From positions 24,842,765-24,906,764 of the forward strand of contig NC_089281.1 of NCBI RefSeq assembly GCF_963678975.1: a stretch of 64,000 bases of DNA. The letters are read 5' to 3'. The stretch comes from Dysidea avara. Taxonomy: Eukaryota; Porifera; Demospongiae; Dictyoceratida; Dysideidae. A program made the translations under genes and the position numbers. Below, piece after piece: positions 35,285 to 46,700 of this stretch; position 1 is the stretch's first letter; the number at the start of each line of letters is the position of its first letter. The notes beneath the pieces are model-generated. The model was not told where the DNA came from and made no database searches. It saw only the letters and a program-made list of their open reading frames with translations.

Positions 35285-36325
35285 CTTTTAATAGTTTCTT
35301 TAGGGGTAGATCTGAGGACAATGCCAGCATAATAGGCCCAATTTGCATTGGGCTGCAACTTATGCATATTTTTGCATGAGTCAGATTGAGATATACTCAA
35401 AAAATTAATGCCAACTTTTATGGCAACTAAAAGTTAGAGATGCTCTAATAAACAGTCACCACATAAATACCCTAATAGTACATTCAGGGACTTTAATAGA
35501 GCAATCAATATGAAATTTTCTAAGAGCACAGTTTGAGACACAGTAGAGCATAATTGAAGCATAATAATATATAGGGAAAGCATATAGGCTTGGCCTCAGC
35601 TGAGTTGCATTGTTGGATCAACTGGAGCATGTTGAAGGGGAGAAGGGGGAAGGTGGTCCCCTAGAGGGAGAAGAACAAGTACCTCAAACACTGTTTTCCA
35701 ATAAAGGACTACTGAGGGAATTACAATCAGTGTATTATGCAACTTAAACTATCACATGCATCACACATGTTTGACAACATAACAGGACTGACCTACGAAT
35801 GCAACCATATTGGGTAGACAGGAAAGTTACCTGACAGCCACAAGTGAAGCTAAGTAATTTCCTGATACATGTGTGATGCACGTGATAGTTTAAGTTATAT
35901 CACACAGTAATTGTAGTTCACGTCAGTAGTCCTTTTAATTGGGAAACAGTGTTGAGGTACTTGTTCTTCTCCCTCTAGGGGATCTAGTCCACCTTCCCCT
36001 TCTCCTTTTCAGTTGATCCAATGATACAGCTCAGCTTAGGCCAAGCCTATATGCTTTTCCTTATTTATTATTATGCTTCAATTATGCATTATACCCAAAC
36101 TGTGCTCTTAGAAAATTGCATATTGATTGCTCTATTAAAGTCTCTGGATGTACTATTAGAGTATTTCAATATGTGGTGACTGTTACCATAAAAGTTGGTA
36201 TTAATTTTACAGGTATCTGTTCTGACTCATGCAGAAATATGTGCAGAGTTGCAGTCCCAACACAAATTGGGCCTATTATGCTGGCATTATCCTTGGACTT
36301 TGTCTACCCCTATTACACCTTCATT
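35285..36325. repeat. ~1.04-kb palindrome (fold-back element)
   Basis: The arms at about 35,285-35,773 and 35,862-36,325 are inverted copies: CCAGCATAATAGGCCCAATT against AATTGGGCCTATTATGCTGG, and GCATATAGGCTTGGCCT against AGGCCAAGCCTATATGC. The loop of about 90 bp holds the ATGCAACCATATTGGGTAG word shared with 34.46 kb. Non-coding. Confidence 0.85.
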
Positions 36326-37368
36326 ATGCTGGCATAATAGGTGCCAGCTAACAAACTAAAGAGTGGACTGATCAGCATGTAGAGATAGCTACAAATACTC
36401 CAATTTTTCCCAGGGTGCCAGCACTAAATGGTAAAGTGCTGGACAAAATAAAACTGTAAACATTAAGGGGTCAATGTGTCCACTTAACCCTCAGATATTG
36501 TAAGGTCAAGTGGACAAATCAGTTCAAGTATTAACTCCAAGTCTTAAGGGGGTGTAGTTAGGCTATCAGTAATCAGTTTACAAAATATGGTTTGACATTT
36601 TAAATTAATTGCGTCTACCTGTTGAACTAATAGAGTATCTATGAATATAGACATAAGTCCAGGACCACCCACAGGGGGAGGGGAGGAAACAACTGGGGCA
36701 TTTTGCCCCAGGCCCCAGCCTGAAAGGGGCCCCCATTAAGGACCCCTTCAATACCTGTTAAAAGATTGATATACTCTAATAGAGCAGTGAAGATCTAGAT
36801 ACTCTAATACAGCAGTCACCGTATTCTTCAGAGGAGCAGTGTAGCAAGCTATGTATGCAGTTATAAATAAGGAAATATAGTTGGTGAGGGGAAACTATTG
36901 TCATTGTTGACATGTGATGACCTTTTTTTTTTGTCTTTTACTTACAGCCAGGCTGAGGTTGTGATTCAGAGTGAATCCCTGGGGTCACACTTGAACTCTT
37001 TGCCCTGAACCCCTTAATTTCTCTGGGCACTCCTGCAGTGGACATAACTACTGCTATTTTAATGTTGGCGTGTGTTGAAAGTACCACACCCCCTTCCATA
37101 GACTTGTATGCTTGTAGTATCTCAGTAGCCCCTTAATTGATTGGAGGGCGGGCGCCCACAATCTATGTAGCTAGGAGTGTGCAGAAGGTAAGGTACAAAG
37201 TTGAGAGTGCAATGTGTAATACCTCAACCTGTAAAGTGTATACTTGGAGTGAGACCTGTAGTGAGATTTGCTTGTTTATGAGTGAGGTCTCCTAAAAATT
37301 CCTTGTCGTGCTGCATGTTGGGTGTGTGGTAGTAGCTAGATGGAATACTGTCAGCCGTAATTGGTCTT

Positions 37369-37818
37369 TTGTCTTCCGACTCTAGTCTGCAAGAACTTTA
37401 TTGGTCACCACTTCATACCAGGAGACCTTTCTTTTCTATCAGCTTGATCCATGATACCTTACATAACAGAGTCGCCATCCCATTTCCCAGATATTTTCAA
37501 TTTTCTACCACCATCCATCGCTATAGATCTCGACGTTATCATCCTCAACTAGTAATTTTTGCTGTTCTCTTTTTTTGTCAACATTCCCTATGGAACACCA
37601 TTTCCCTTTGCATCCTGTCAAATCCAATTGCATTCTGGACTGCACTTCATCGTTGCAAACTTGCATTCACCCTTGCTTGTATTTTAAACTGTTCTGCTTT
37701 GTCTGTTTTTGTAATTGTTAATGTGTTGTGTACGTATATTTGTGGGGAGCACTTTTGCAGGCAATACCTTCTGTCAGTGTACCCATTGGTGGACAAAAGA
37801 AATTCGATCAATAGCTAG
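37369..37818 (+). pseudogene. 5'-truncated LINE reverse transcriptase C-terminus
   Basis: The frame reads LQELYWSPLHTRRPFFSISL, HDTLHNRVAIPFPRYF, then HSLWNTISLCILSNPIAFW. The L..L.W..L..RR / L...Y.I / WN.L...I pattern is the usual C-terminal end of non-LTR retrotransposon ORF2 proteins. No catalytic RT core is present, so it is a 5'-truncated insertion. Clade not assigned. Confidence 0.5.
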
Positions 37819-38168
37819 CTATCTAGCTAATTCATGCCTGTAAAAATTGTACTTTCGGCTATTTTCGGTTATACCTCTCCATTTTTAGCCATTAGAGCAC
37901 TGTTTAATCATAGATTTATATAAACCCAAGTCATAGATTTATGGTGTACGAGCTTGTGTAGCTAGCTATTTTGCTGGAATTAGAGGTCTCGAAAGTGAAA
38001 TTACGTCACATGCATATGAGTATGCGAGAGCTTAATTTTCCAGGAATTGTAACGCATAAGATGGAAAACCATACGTGAGACAACAGTCCGATGCGTGTGT
38101 TTCACGCATACATAAATGGTGAGAATTTAGGCGTCTGCTGAAACATGTGAAAGTGATTGTGATATTCT

Positions 38169-38174
38169 CACGTG
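38169..38174. promoter_or_regulatory. CACGTG E-box upstream of RMND5
   Basis: A palindromic CACGTG lies 27 bp before the RMND5 start codon, in TCTCACGTGACAATG. bHLH binding is possible, but a single 6-mer near a start is weak evidence. Confidence 0.3.
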
Positions 38175-38200
38175 ACAATGGGGAAAGGCATTAAATAGAA

Positions 38201-41200
38201 ATGGATTCGTGTAAGGCGGTAGAGAGTGAGTTCGACAAAGCCGTAAAGAAACTATCCATCAGTACAGTTGGGATTGAAAAGACTATTTCAAAATTGGCAG
38301 CGTTTAAAGACGAGTTGAAAAAGAGTGAGTAGTTATGAAAACACTTAAGTAATTGGTGATAAACCACTGAAGTGTAATTTATTTAGTTGGATTTATTTTC
38401 TAGACAAAGAAGATGCCTCATTAACAGAAGGTCAACGTACTTCACTGGAGAAGTTACTGAAGGAAGCTAGCGAGGCTTGTCAGAACTTTTCCTCACAACA
38501 CAAGGATAGTCATGGTGCTATTTCACGTATGGGAAAGGCTATAGACAGAGTAAGATTACCTGTACTGTTAAAACCAGTGTATTGTTAAAAATCATGAAAT
38601 GGGGTTTGTGACTGTAGTGTTTCTTTTTATGCTGGGCTTCCAATGTTGATGTGTTTACTACATCATTGGTGGTGTGGTACTTGGTACCATTGTATCCTTT
38701 TCTTACTGCTGTTAAGGTAATTTCTTCAAGTTGATCAGCCATGTCATTTGCGTGTTGTTTTGAATGTGTGTACATTTGTGTTGTGTGTTTGTTAGTATAT
38801 GTCTGCCACTGTTGACACTTGTCTCTTTTCATATAGAATTTTCAAATGGATGTTTCAGCTTGCAGTAAAGAAGGGATATTTGATGGGAAGGATCGTATGC
38901 AGCACCTCTACACTGCCTTGTGCAATCATCTACTCCTTCAAGGATCAATGGACATTGCTCGTTGTCTCATACAAGAGGCTGGACTACAAGTGAACGAGGC
39001 TCATTTGGAGAAGTTTCATGAAATGAACATTGTGTTGGATGCTCTCCATCGCAAGAGTGTGGATGAAGCTCTAAAGTAAGTTAGGTCATATTATATCAGA
39101 CTTGTGTGACTTTGTGGGAATTTGTTTCTTAAGGCAAGTCCCACCCATATAGAATTAGATATTTTGTGGCCATTCTTACTCTGTAAGTGAAGCACATCAA
39201 AACATCATTAAGACAGACAGTGATCTTTGGTCTTAAGTGAAGGTGATCGTGACAGGGTCCACTTGATATGTTTACAGCTTGCTCAATTTTATATTGTTGG
39301 GAATGGTTTCTCGTCACAGTTGGGTTGAAGCTCACAAAATGGAACTGTCTAAGATGAACACTTCATTGGAATTCAAACTTCATCGTCTTAAGTTCATTGG
39401 CCTGCTGGATCAGGGTATGCTCCAGGAGGCACTACAATATTCCAAACTATTTGGTCAGTTTGCTAGTCACCACAAGAAAGGTATTTTGTTGTGTTTTACT
39501 GTCATGATCTGTTTTGTGTAAGGTGGGAGTATTTTATTCCAGAGAGACTTTGATACTATATTGAAGTGTCCTTGTTAGTAAGGTATCATGACCTCAGGGG
39601 TATTAATAAATGTATGCTAGTACAAATGGGACCATGGAATTATGCATGTATCAGGGTGTCCCATGAAGTAAGTTTTGCCATATATCAATCACCATAGGGT
39701 ATTTATTGTTGGGTGTCCTAATAAAATATATTTTGTCCCGTATTTATCCATATTTTTTGTCAAATAAACTCCAGGTCATGAATGAAGGTCAGAGGCACTA
39801 ATACAAGGTGTGGTACGAGATTACAATAGCTGAATTGTAGAAGAACACAACTAATGACTGTTGTGTATGGTTAAACTGATATCAACAGCAGCTGCTACAA
39901 GAATAAACAATATTTTTCACCTGGTTTACAAGAAATAAATGCCCAGACATCTATACGGATGTACCATATAGTGGGATTTTTTTTACGGATTTCCACCATC
40001 CTAACACCCAGTTCACACTATCCCGGGTTACCCAGAGTGTTTTTAACTCAGGTTATTGAACTCGGATTGGCACTTGTTCACACTACTGCATTTGACACAA
40101 GCTTGATAGTGCGAGCGCCAAATTAGCTAAAACACTGCACTGGAGTATTGTTGGGTGTTCTATTAGAGTATTTAATATGCTGGAGTATTGTTGAGTGTTC
40201 TGTTAGTGTATCCAACAACCAAGTACAGGCATGATTGTGATTCATAGTATTGTTCCTTGCTGTACATCTATAAACAATTTTTGCTTGAAATATTTGAATG
40301 TTAATAAATGGATAACTCCAAAAGTGCAAGAAAGCAAATACACCTTCAACAATACATTCCAGTTTACAGTTTACTGTAGCTAATACTAGCTAACTACCTG
40401 AGCGAATAATATTTAAGAATAGTATATTAAAAATTATAAATTTAAAAATGAAGTAGGAATCCAAGCGATAAAAAGTAGTGAAACAAGAGATGAATGATGG
40501 TAGCTATTACAGCATAGCTCGGTGGGAAATCCCTACTTTGGCATGGTATAGCAATTATTTTGTGTTCAATGCCAAAGTAGGAATTTCCCACTGAGCTATG
40601 CTGTAATAGCTACCATTGTTCATCTATTGTTTCACTACATTTTATTGCTTGGATTCCTACTTCATTTTTAAATTTATAATGTTTAATATACTAGTTTTAG
40701 TTTTTTTGTTATAGCATACAGCTAGCTATAAACATGTGACTGTTCTATTAGGGTGACTGCTGTATTGGAGTATCTCGAGTCAGCCTGCAAAATGTGCGCT
40801 TGCCCAAAAAGGGGTGTGGTTTCGATCAATTATTAGAGTATCTCTAGTCAGCCTTCCGACTTGAAGGTGTGTGGTCACCAAAATACAGCTAGCGTAAAAG
40901 GGGTGTGTCATCATGGTTGTGGTTTCAATCGATAGATCAATAATGTGTAGAATGGGCATGATTTTGTGACCTATCGTGAAAGCTATCTAGTACCGGTACC
41001 TCGATCCATACAGTAGCCTCCGTCATAGATTATATCAGTGAGGAATATATAATCTGTGCCTCCATACAATAGTGTAGGCTAAGTGCCTTAAATAATCTTG
41101 TGGCGTCTATTATTGTGCTTAAAGAAAGTGTTGATACGGAAAATTAACGCCTCGATATGGTTTCGTTGGATGAAGAAGACAAGCAGCCTGATTGAAGATA

Positions 41201-43507
41201 AAAGAAAGACAAGGCACAGAAGACACACACTCGTTGGAACCCCAAAAGGCGCATCCCACTGGTGAGTTTGTTATTGTGGCGTAAAATGGTGGCCGTGTAC
41301 TGCTTCGTTTGGCCTCTAGGCTTGCGACTGTGGTCAGTCAGGCAGTCAGTCTAAAATTCAAGTTTTTGGCAATTTTTAAAATTCTGTATCCGGCCACCTG
41401 TAAGTGTTTTGTTGTATTTAATGCTGTTTTATGTATTATATGGGCTAGTACTATTCCGTAAAGGTGATTTTAGTCTCGTAAGATATCTCTAGGATGATTT
41501 TTAAAGGCGGAATTTTGGGCGGCGTGCGAAAATTTCACCTGGATTCCTACTTAAATGGTACGACTGTACCATTTGATACATTTAAAGACTTCTAGGAAAA
41601 TGCACTTGAGACTTAAACTATGATTCCTGCCTAATATATAGTAATCTATGTAATGCAAATACAGTCTCTTTACTAACTGGTCTACTACTACTACACAGAG
41701 GTACAACAGTTGATGGGTTGTTTTGTCTACTGTCATCGAGGACTGCAGCAGAGTCCATATAGTGACCTACTGGATCCCTCCCATTGGACTGATGCTGCTG
41801 ACACATTCACTAAAGACTGTTGTGCTATACTGGGACTGGCCATGGAGAGTCCTTTAAGTATTAGGTGATTTGTTGTGTGTGCGTACATGCATGCGTGAAT
41901 GTTCTGTGTACATGCAGTGTGTGGGTGCGTGTGTAAGCATTTGTAATGTGTGTGTATGTAGTGCTTACGTGTGCCTGTGGTGTGTATGTGTAGGTGTGTA
42001 TGGCCAAGTGGTTAGAGCATCGGCCTGCTATTCAGAGGGTTCCAGGTTCAAAGTTGCTGTTGTTGTTATAGTTTCCCCAGTCTACCTAGCTATATAATGG
42101 TGACCTGGTGTCAACTAGTGAAGTAAACGTCCAACTGTCCTTTTCTCACTTAGCAGTATTGGGGTTGTTGAAACTTCAAGTTCTGTGGCCTCCCCACGAA
42201 ACCTGCTGGTTCAAGCCTGCACAGACTTGAGTGCCTGAGTGGTACACATATATCTTACTGCTGGTTTGCTGGGTGGAAATTGCTGTGTTTTGCAAGTCTG
42301 CTAATTTTTTCTCATGCTTTAACACTGATATCACACTTGCAGTAGGGGTTTGCTGTAAGTTGGTGCCTATTACTTTGGCCAGTAGAGTGACAATTGTACT
42401 GCAATTTTTAGGGTACATAACTTACATGCTAGGTGCAGCACAGAAATTGTAGGAAATGTCATCAAACCAACTGCTCAGTAACTGGTTATGATATTTTGCA
42501 CAGTTCTAGTAGTGTGCAAATGTGTAGTAGTGCCTCTGTGCATATGCATACTTACTTTCATTTTTTATCCACTAAATATTTTATACATTACAATACCATT
42601 GTACAATCATCTGACAGTTTTGCCAGTTGATTATAATTATACGTGAATCTACTCGTGTTGGTGTATTATGTTTTTAATGTTACTGAATTTAAACATTTCA
42701 ACAGGTGCTAATGTTTTGTTAATTAGTAAATGCAAACTGTAAATTTGATAAACTAACATGTTGAAGTGTGGGATACTCCAACATGTGCATGGTTCAAGAT
42801 AACAAGGACAGATTGTGGTGCCTAACACATCATATTTACTTTGCATGATGTATAAATACATATTTTACAGTGTTTCTGTTATTGTATTTCACTACAGCTT
42901 GTCAGCAGGATGTATAGCTCTACCGATCCTATTACAAATCAACATGGTCATTCAACAAAGACAAGTCAATGAAGTGTTAGCCAACAGGGATGAACTGCCG
43001 GTTAGTGGACGGTACATACAGTGAAACCTCTCTACAGTAGATGTGTAGATATCTGCCTTCATAGTTACACTGCCTGGCAGTTCACCAAATGGTTTGCTCA
43101 GTACTATTGTAGAAAACTTCTCAGGCCATCCCCTGTCCCCTGCTCTGTGTTACAATTGTATCAGCTTAGCTGTTGAGACAGAGGTTTTTTCTATCAAGTC
43201 CCCTATGTGGCAAGTCCTGTCAAAAGTGATTTCATTGTAGTTAGTACTATTTACTAACATTTAGCACTTTTGATGTTTTGTGTAGGTTGAAATTGATCTT
43301 GGTGTTGAACATCGCTACCATTCCATCTTTGCTTGTCCCATCCTTCGCCAGCAGACTTCAGAAACCAACCCTCCTGTGAGGCTGACATGTGGCCATGCCA
43401 TCTCTCAGGATGCCATGAAGAAACTAGTCACTCCATCAGGAAGATTAAAGTGTCCATATTGCCCAGTGGAAATGTTACATGAGGACACAATGATTATTCA
43501 TTTCTGA
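38201..43507 (+). CDS. RMND5A: RMND5, RING subunit of the GID/CTLH E3 ligase
   Basis: Seven exons: 38201-38324, 38404-38549, 38837-39075, 39320-39480, 41699-41864, 42898-43000, 43286-43507, all GT-AG with matching phases, giving 386 residues (human RMND5A 391). Family landmarks are in order: SRMGKAIDR, the CTLH-region SLEFKLHRLKFIGLL and EALQYSKLFGQFASHH, DLLDPSHWTDAADTF, SAGCIALPILL, and a C-terminal RING-like motif from CPILRQQ through LTCGHAIS to LKCPYCPVE (residues about 330-373). The CTLH complex ubiquitinates proteins in cytosol and nucleus, with RMND5 paired to MAEA. Intron 4 (2.2 kb) carries a transposon and intron 5 a SINE. The coding sequence looks intact. A vs B paralogue cannot be assigned, as a single ancestral gene is likely. 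Confidence 0.95.
40428..41579. mobile_element. Non-autonomous element, copy 2, in an RMND5 intron
   Basis: Second copy of the 14,520-15,647 element, wholly inside RMND5 intron 4. It has the same hairpin MITE at the left (GAAGTAGGAATCCAAGCG...CTTGGATTCCTACTTC, 40,450-40,668) and ends near GGATTCCTACTTAAATGG, which repeats the MITE end sequence. This suggests the full 1.15-kb unit, not just the hairpin, may move. Confidence 0.75.
41998..42200 (+). mobile_element. tRNA-derived SINE in an RMND5 intron
   Basis: A perfect A-box TGGCCAAGTGG (42001-42011) and a B-box-like GGTTCAAAGTT (42045-42055) precede a body with GTGACCTGGTGTCAACTAG. Flanks are TG-rich. The acceptor stem does not pair, so this is not a working tRNA gene. 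Confidence 0.6.
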
Positions 43508-43756
43508 TAAAACGTTATTTAATGAACTGGTTGTAATTCGTTAATTCTCCAGTATAATGCTAATTACATGATTTTGAAAATGGTGGTTCTAAATTCAAGT
43601 GTTGGTTTATCGTGTAAATTAATCGTTATTGCTGAACGCTTGGTGTACTGATAATGAGAAAGCCGTTGGTTTATTGCATTTCAATCCGCGTATCTGGCAA
43701 GAGCATCTAACTTAACCACAAGCAAAACTTCGTGTGCCCCGCCCATTTTTTTCACC

Positions 43757-46700
43757 ATGGCTACAAACAAGTACCTACGCGAGAACGATGAGATGCGAGC
43801 GCACATCGCTCAACTCAAGAAAGACTTGGAGCAAGAAAGGAACCTCGTGAAACAGGCACACAGGGACAGAGTAGCCGAAGTTAAGAGGGCGAGAGAAGAA
43901 GAAGGTGTCCGCCTTAGAAGTGAGCTGGAATCTCAGCTAGAAAAGACAAAACGCGATGCACGAAACGAGAAACTAGGCATGGAGAGAGCCTTCAAACAAC
44001 AACTACAGCTTGAACTACTGCAGAAAGCCAAAGAAAAGGATGGAGAGGTATGTGTGTATTGTATTTAAATAGTACAGCTTTCATCAAATTTTTATGATGC
44101 TACAGATTAGCAGATTACAAGAGAAGTGGAATAAGGAACGTAAGGAGATGGAGGCTAAGATTACAAAAGCACGTACTGAAGCAATGGCAGAAGCTAGTAA
44201 AAAATTTGAAATAGAAAAGAAGCAATTAACAACAGAGTTGTTCAAGCTGGACAGTGCTCGCAGTGAGGCAGAAGATCGAGCAAGAACAATGGTGGAAGCT
44301 GATCAAGAAAAGGCTGAGGAATTACGTAGGCTCTCTGAGCAGCATCGTGCAAACTTAGATAATTTAAGGAGAGAAGCACAAAATACAGATGGCCGGCATG
44401 TAAGTTTAGTATCATTTACAAGTATGACAGGTAAATTTTGAGAGAAGGTGGAAGTTGACGAATTTGACGGATCATGAATTCGTCTAGCATCAATAAGAAC
44501 TGAGTGTTTAGTCTATGATTTTGTCAATATTAATCACGAAGTGTGGATTCCTCAACTTTTCCTTCAATCAAAATTTCCTGTTGTACAGCATGCTAATTAT
44601 GAAATACATTGTATTGACAGAGAGAAGAGTTGAAGAACAAAGATAAATTTTTAGCCTCACGAGACAGAGAGATTATGATACTCGGTGAAAAATTGTCTAG
44701 AATAGAGAGTGAAAAGGATCGACTACAAGATGACTATGATCGTATGAAACAGGGTGAATCCTTTCTCAAAATCTCACCCCGTTCTCCGAGTGTCGGAATT
44801 GGGGACAGAAGTTTTGACGAAGTGACAGCACCCACGATTGCTGTAAAAGAGTACACTGAACGTGAAAAGGAGTTGATTCTAAAGAATGGGGAGCTCAGCT
44901 TCAGACTTAAGGAGCTGGTAAAACAGCATCAAGCTTTAAAACAAGTGAAAGAAGATTTGGTATGAATAAGTGCAATGTCATTATACCTTTATGCCATAGT
45001 GTAATAATAGGAACATACTGTGGAGCAAATCAAAGACTCCAATAGACCATTGGAAGAAAGAAATAAGAAGTTATTTCAACGAATTACTGAAATTCAAGGT
45101 GCCAAGCAGCGTCAGGAGTTACACAGTGCCCAGCTAAAAGAGGAAATCACAGATCTGGCAAGTACCTAATATGGCATGTACATGTTTGAACAGTCATTGT
45201 TCCTGTAGCAAGCTAAGATTGATTCACTAGAGAAAGAGATTGCTAGACAGAAGCGCAGCATCACTACCTTGCGAACTCAGTCGGGTCCATCTCATGATGC
45301 AATGAGCAACACAAGGAAACAACTGGAACAACTGAAATCAGAAAACAAAGAACTAAAAACACAACTGCAGACAGGAGAACGCCGATACTCAGTATGTCTC
45401 TATTGGGGGTGTTATATATAACCTGTTTGACTTGTTTTGTTAACAGGAGTTGCATCAAAAGCATGATCGGCTGCAGAGGGTACATCGTAGGTTAAAGCAG
45501 AAAACATCAGATATGGAGAAGGCAAGATCCCCGGTATCACTAGAAGTACCCAACACTTCACTAGATGTATCCAGTCGGTCTCAGTCAATTACAGACCTGG
45601 CTACTGTAGAAGAGGAATCCCATACCAGTCTATTGCAAGATGAACTAGATCAAGTAAGCAAAATTAAAATGTGTCACTAATTTTAGAGTCTGTCTAGGCA
45701 ACATTTGATTATAAAGAGCTGGAGACAAATTATATTCTGTTGGAGCGTGAAAAGTTATGTCTTGAGAAGGAATGTGATTCACTAAAACAACAACTGTTAG
45801 GTGGGAGCTATGACACCCAACGACAAGATGCTAAATTAGAAAATCTACAACAAGAGGTCTTGGAGTACCAGACCAAAGTGAAAGAAATGGAGGATGAAAT
45901 GCTTGCATTTGTCCAGTCTGATGAAGACCAAGAGATGGTTAAGCATCTTCAAAAAGAGAGAGCTAAGAAAGAATCAGAAAAGGCTCAATGGCGTGAATTG
46001 GAAACAAAATTAGCTGAAGCTGAAACAAAAGCAATACAATATGATGCAGACTTAAAGAAGTCAAAGAATGAAGTCAGTCAGCTCAACCAAAGGGAAGAGG
46101 AATTATTACAACAATTACAAGACATGTCCGGAGAATTTGAGTATGCTAAAGAACAACACAACACAGAAATCAGCCACTTAAAAGAAGAACTGAAGAGAAG
46201 AAACTCACAGATGACTTCAACAGAAGAAACAGATGTTAAACTTACCAAGATGGAGCAAGAAGTTAGAAACCTGCAACAGCAACTTCAAGAAAACAGTGCC
46301 ATTCTTCAGAGGACTAAGGATGAAGCTTCAGTGAAGGAAGAACAATACCACACTGAAGTAGCACGATTGAATGAAGTAATAGCTGTGGCTGACAATGAGT
46401 CGGCAACAACCATTGAAGCACTGCGATTGAAGGTATTCAACAAGTAAACTCACTGGTTACTAGTTATATGTGTTTCTACTGTTTGTAGGTATCAGAAATG
46501 GAGTTAGATAATGCCAAAGCTAATGAGAAAGTGTTTGAGTTGACTAGAGAAAAGGCCAGCGTGCAGGCCTCTTTGCAGCAAGAGATTGCTCAACTGAAGG
46601 AAGATATTGCTCAAGTTAGAGACACCAGTTTGATGGAACAGGAATCATGGAGAGAGAGTTTTACAGCTGAGCTGAAAGAGCAGCATGCCGTCACAATTGA

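Noticed and set aside
36650-36780. GC-rich block with GGGGCCCC words as a regulatory element
   Set aside because: Looks like a degraded transposon end (short inverted GGGGCC words); no gene starts nearby.
42001-42055. tRNA gene
   Set aside because: A- and B-boxes are good, but the acceptor and anticodon stems do not pair; it is a SINE head. The same applies to 7187-7241.
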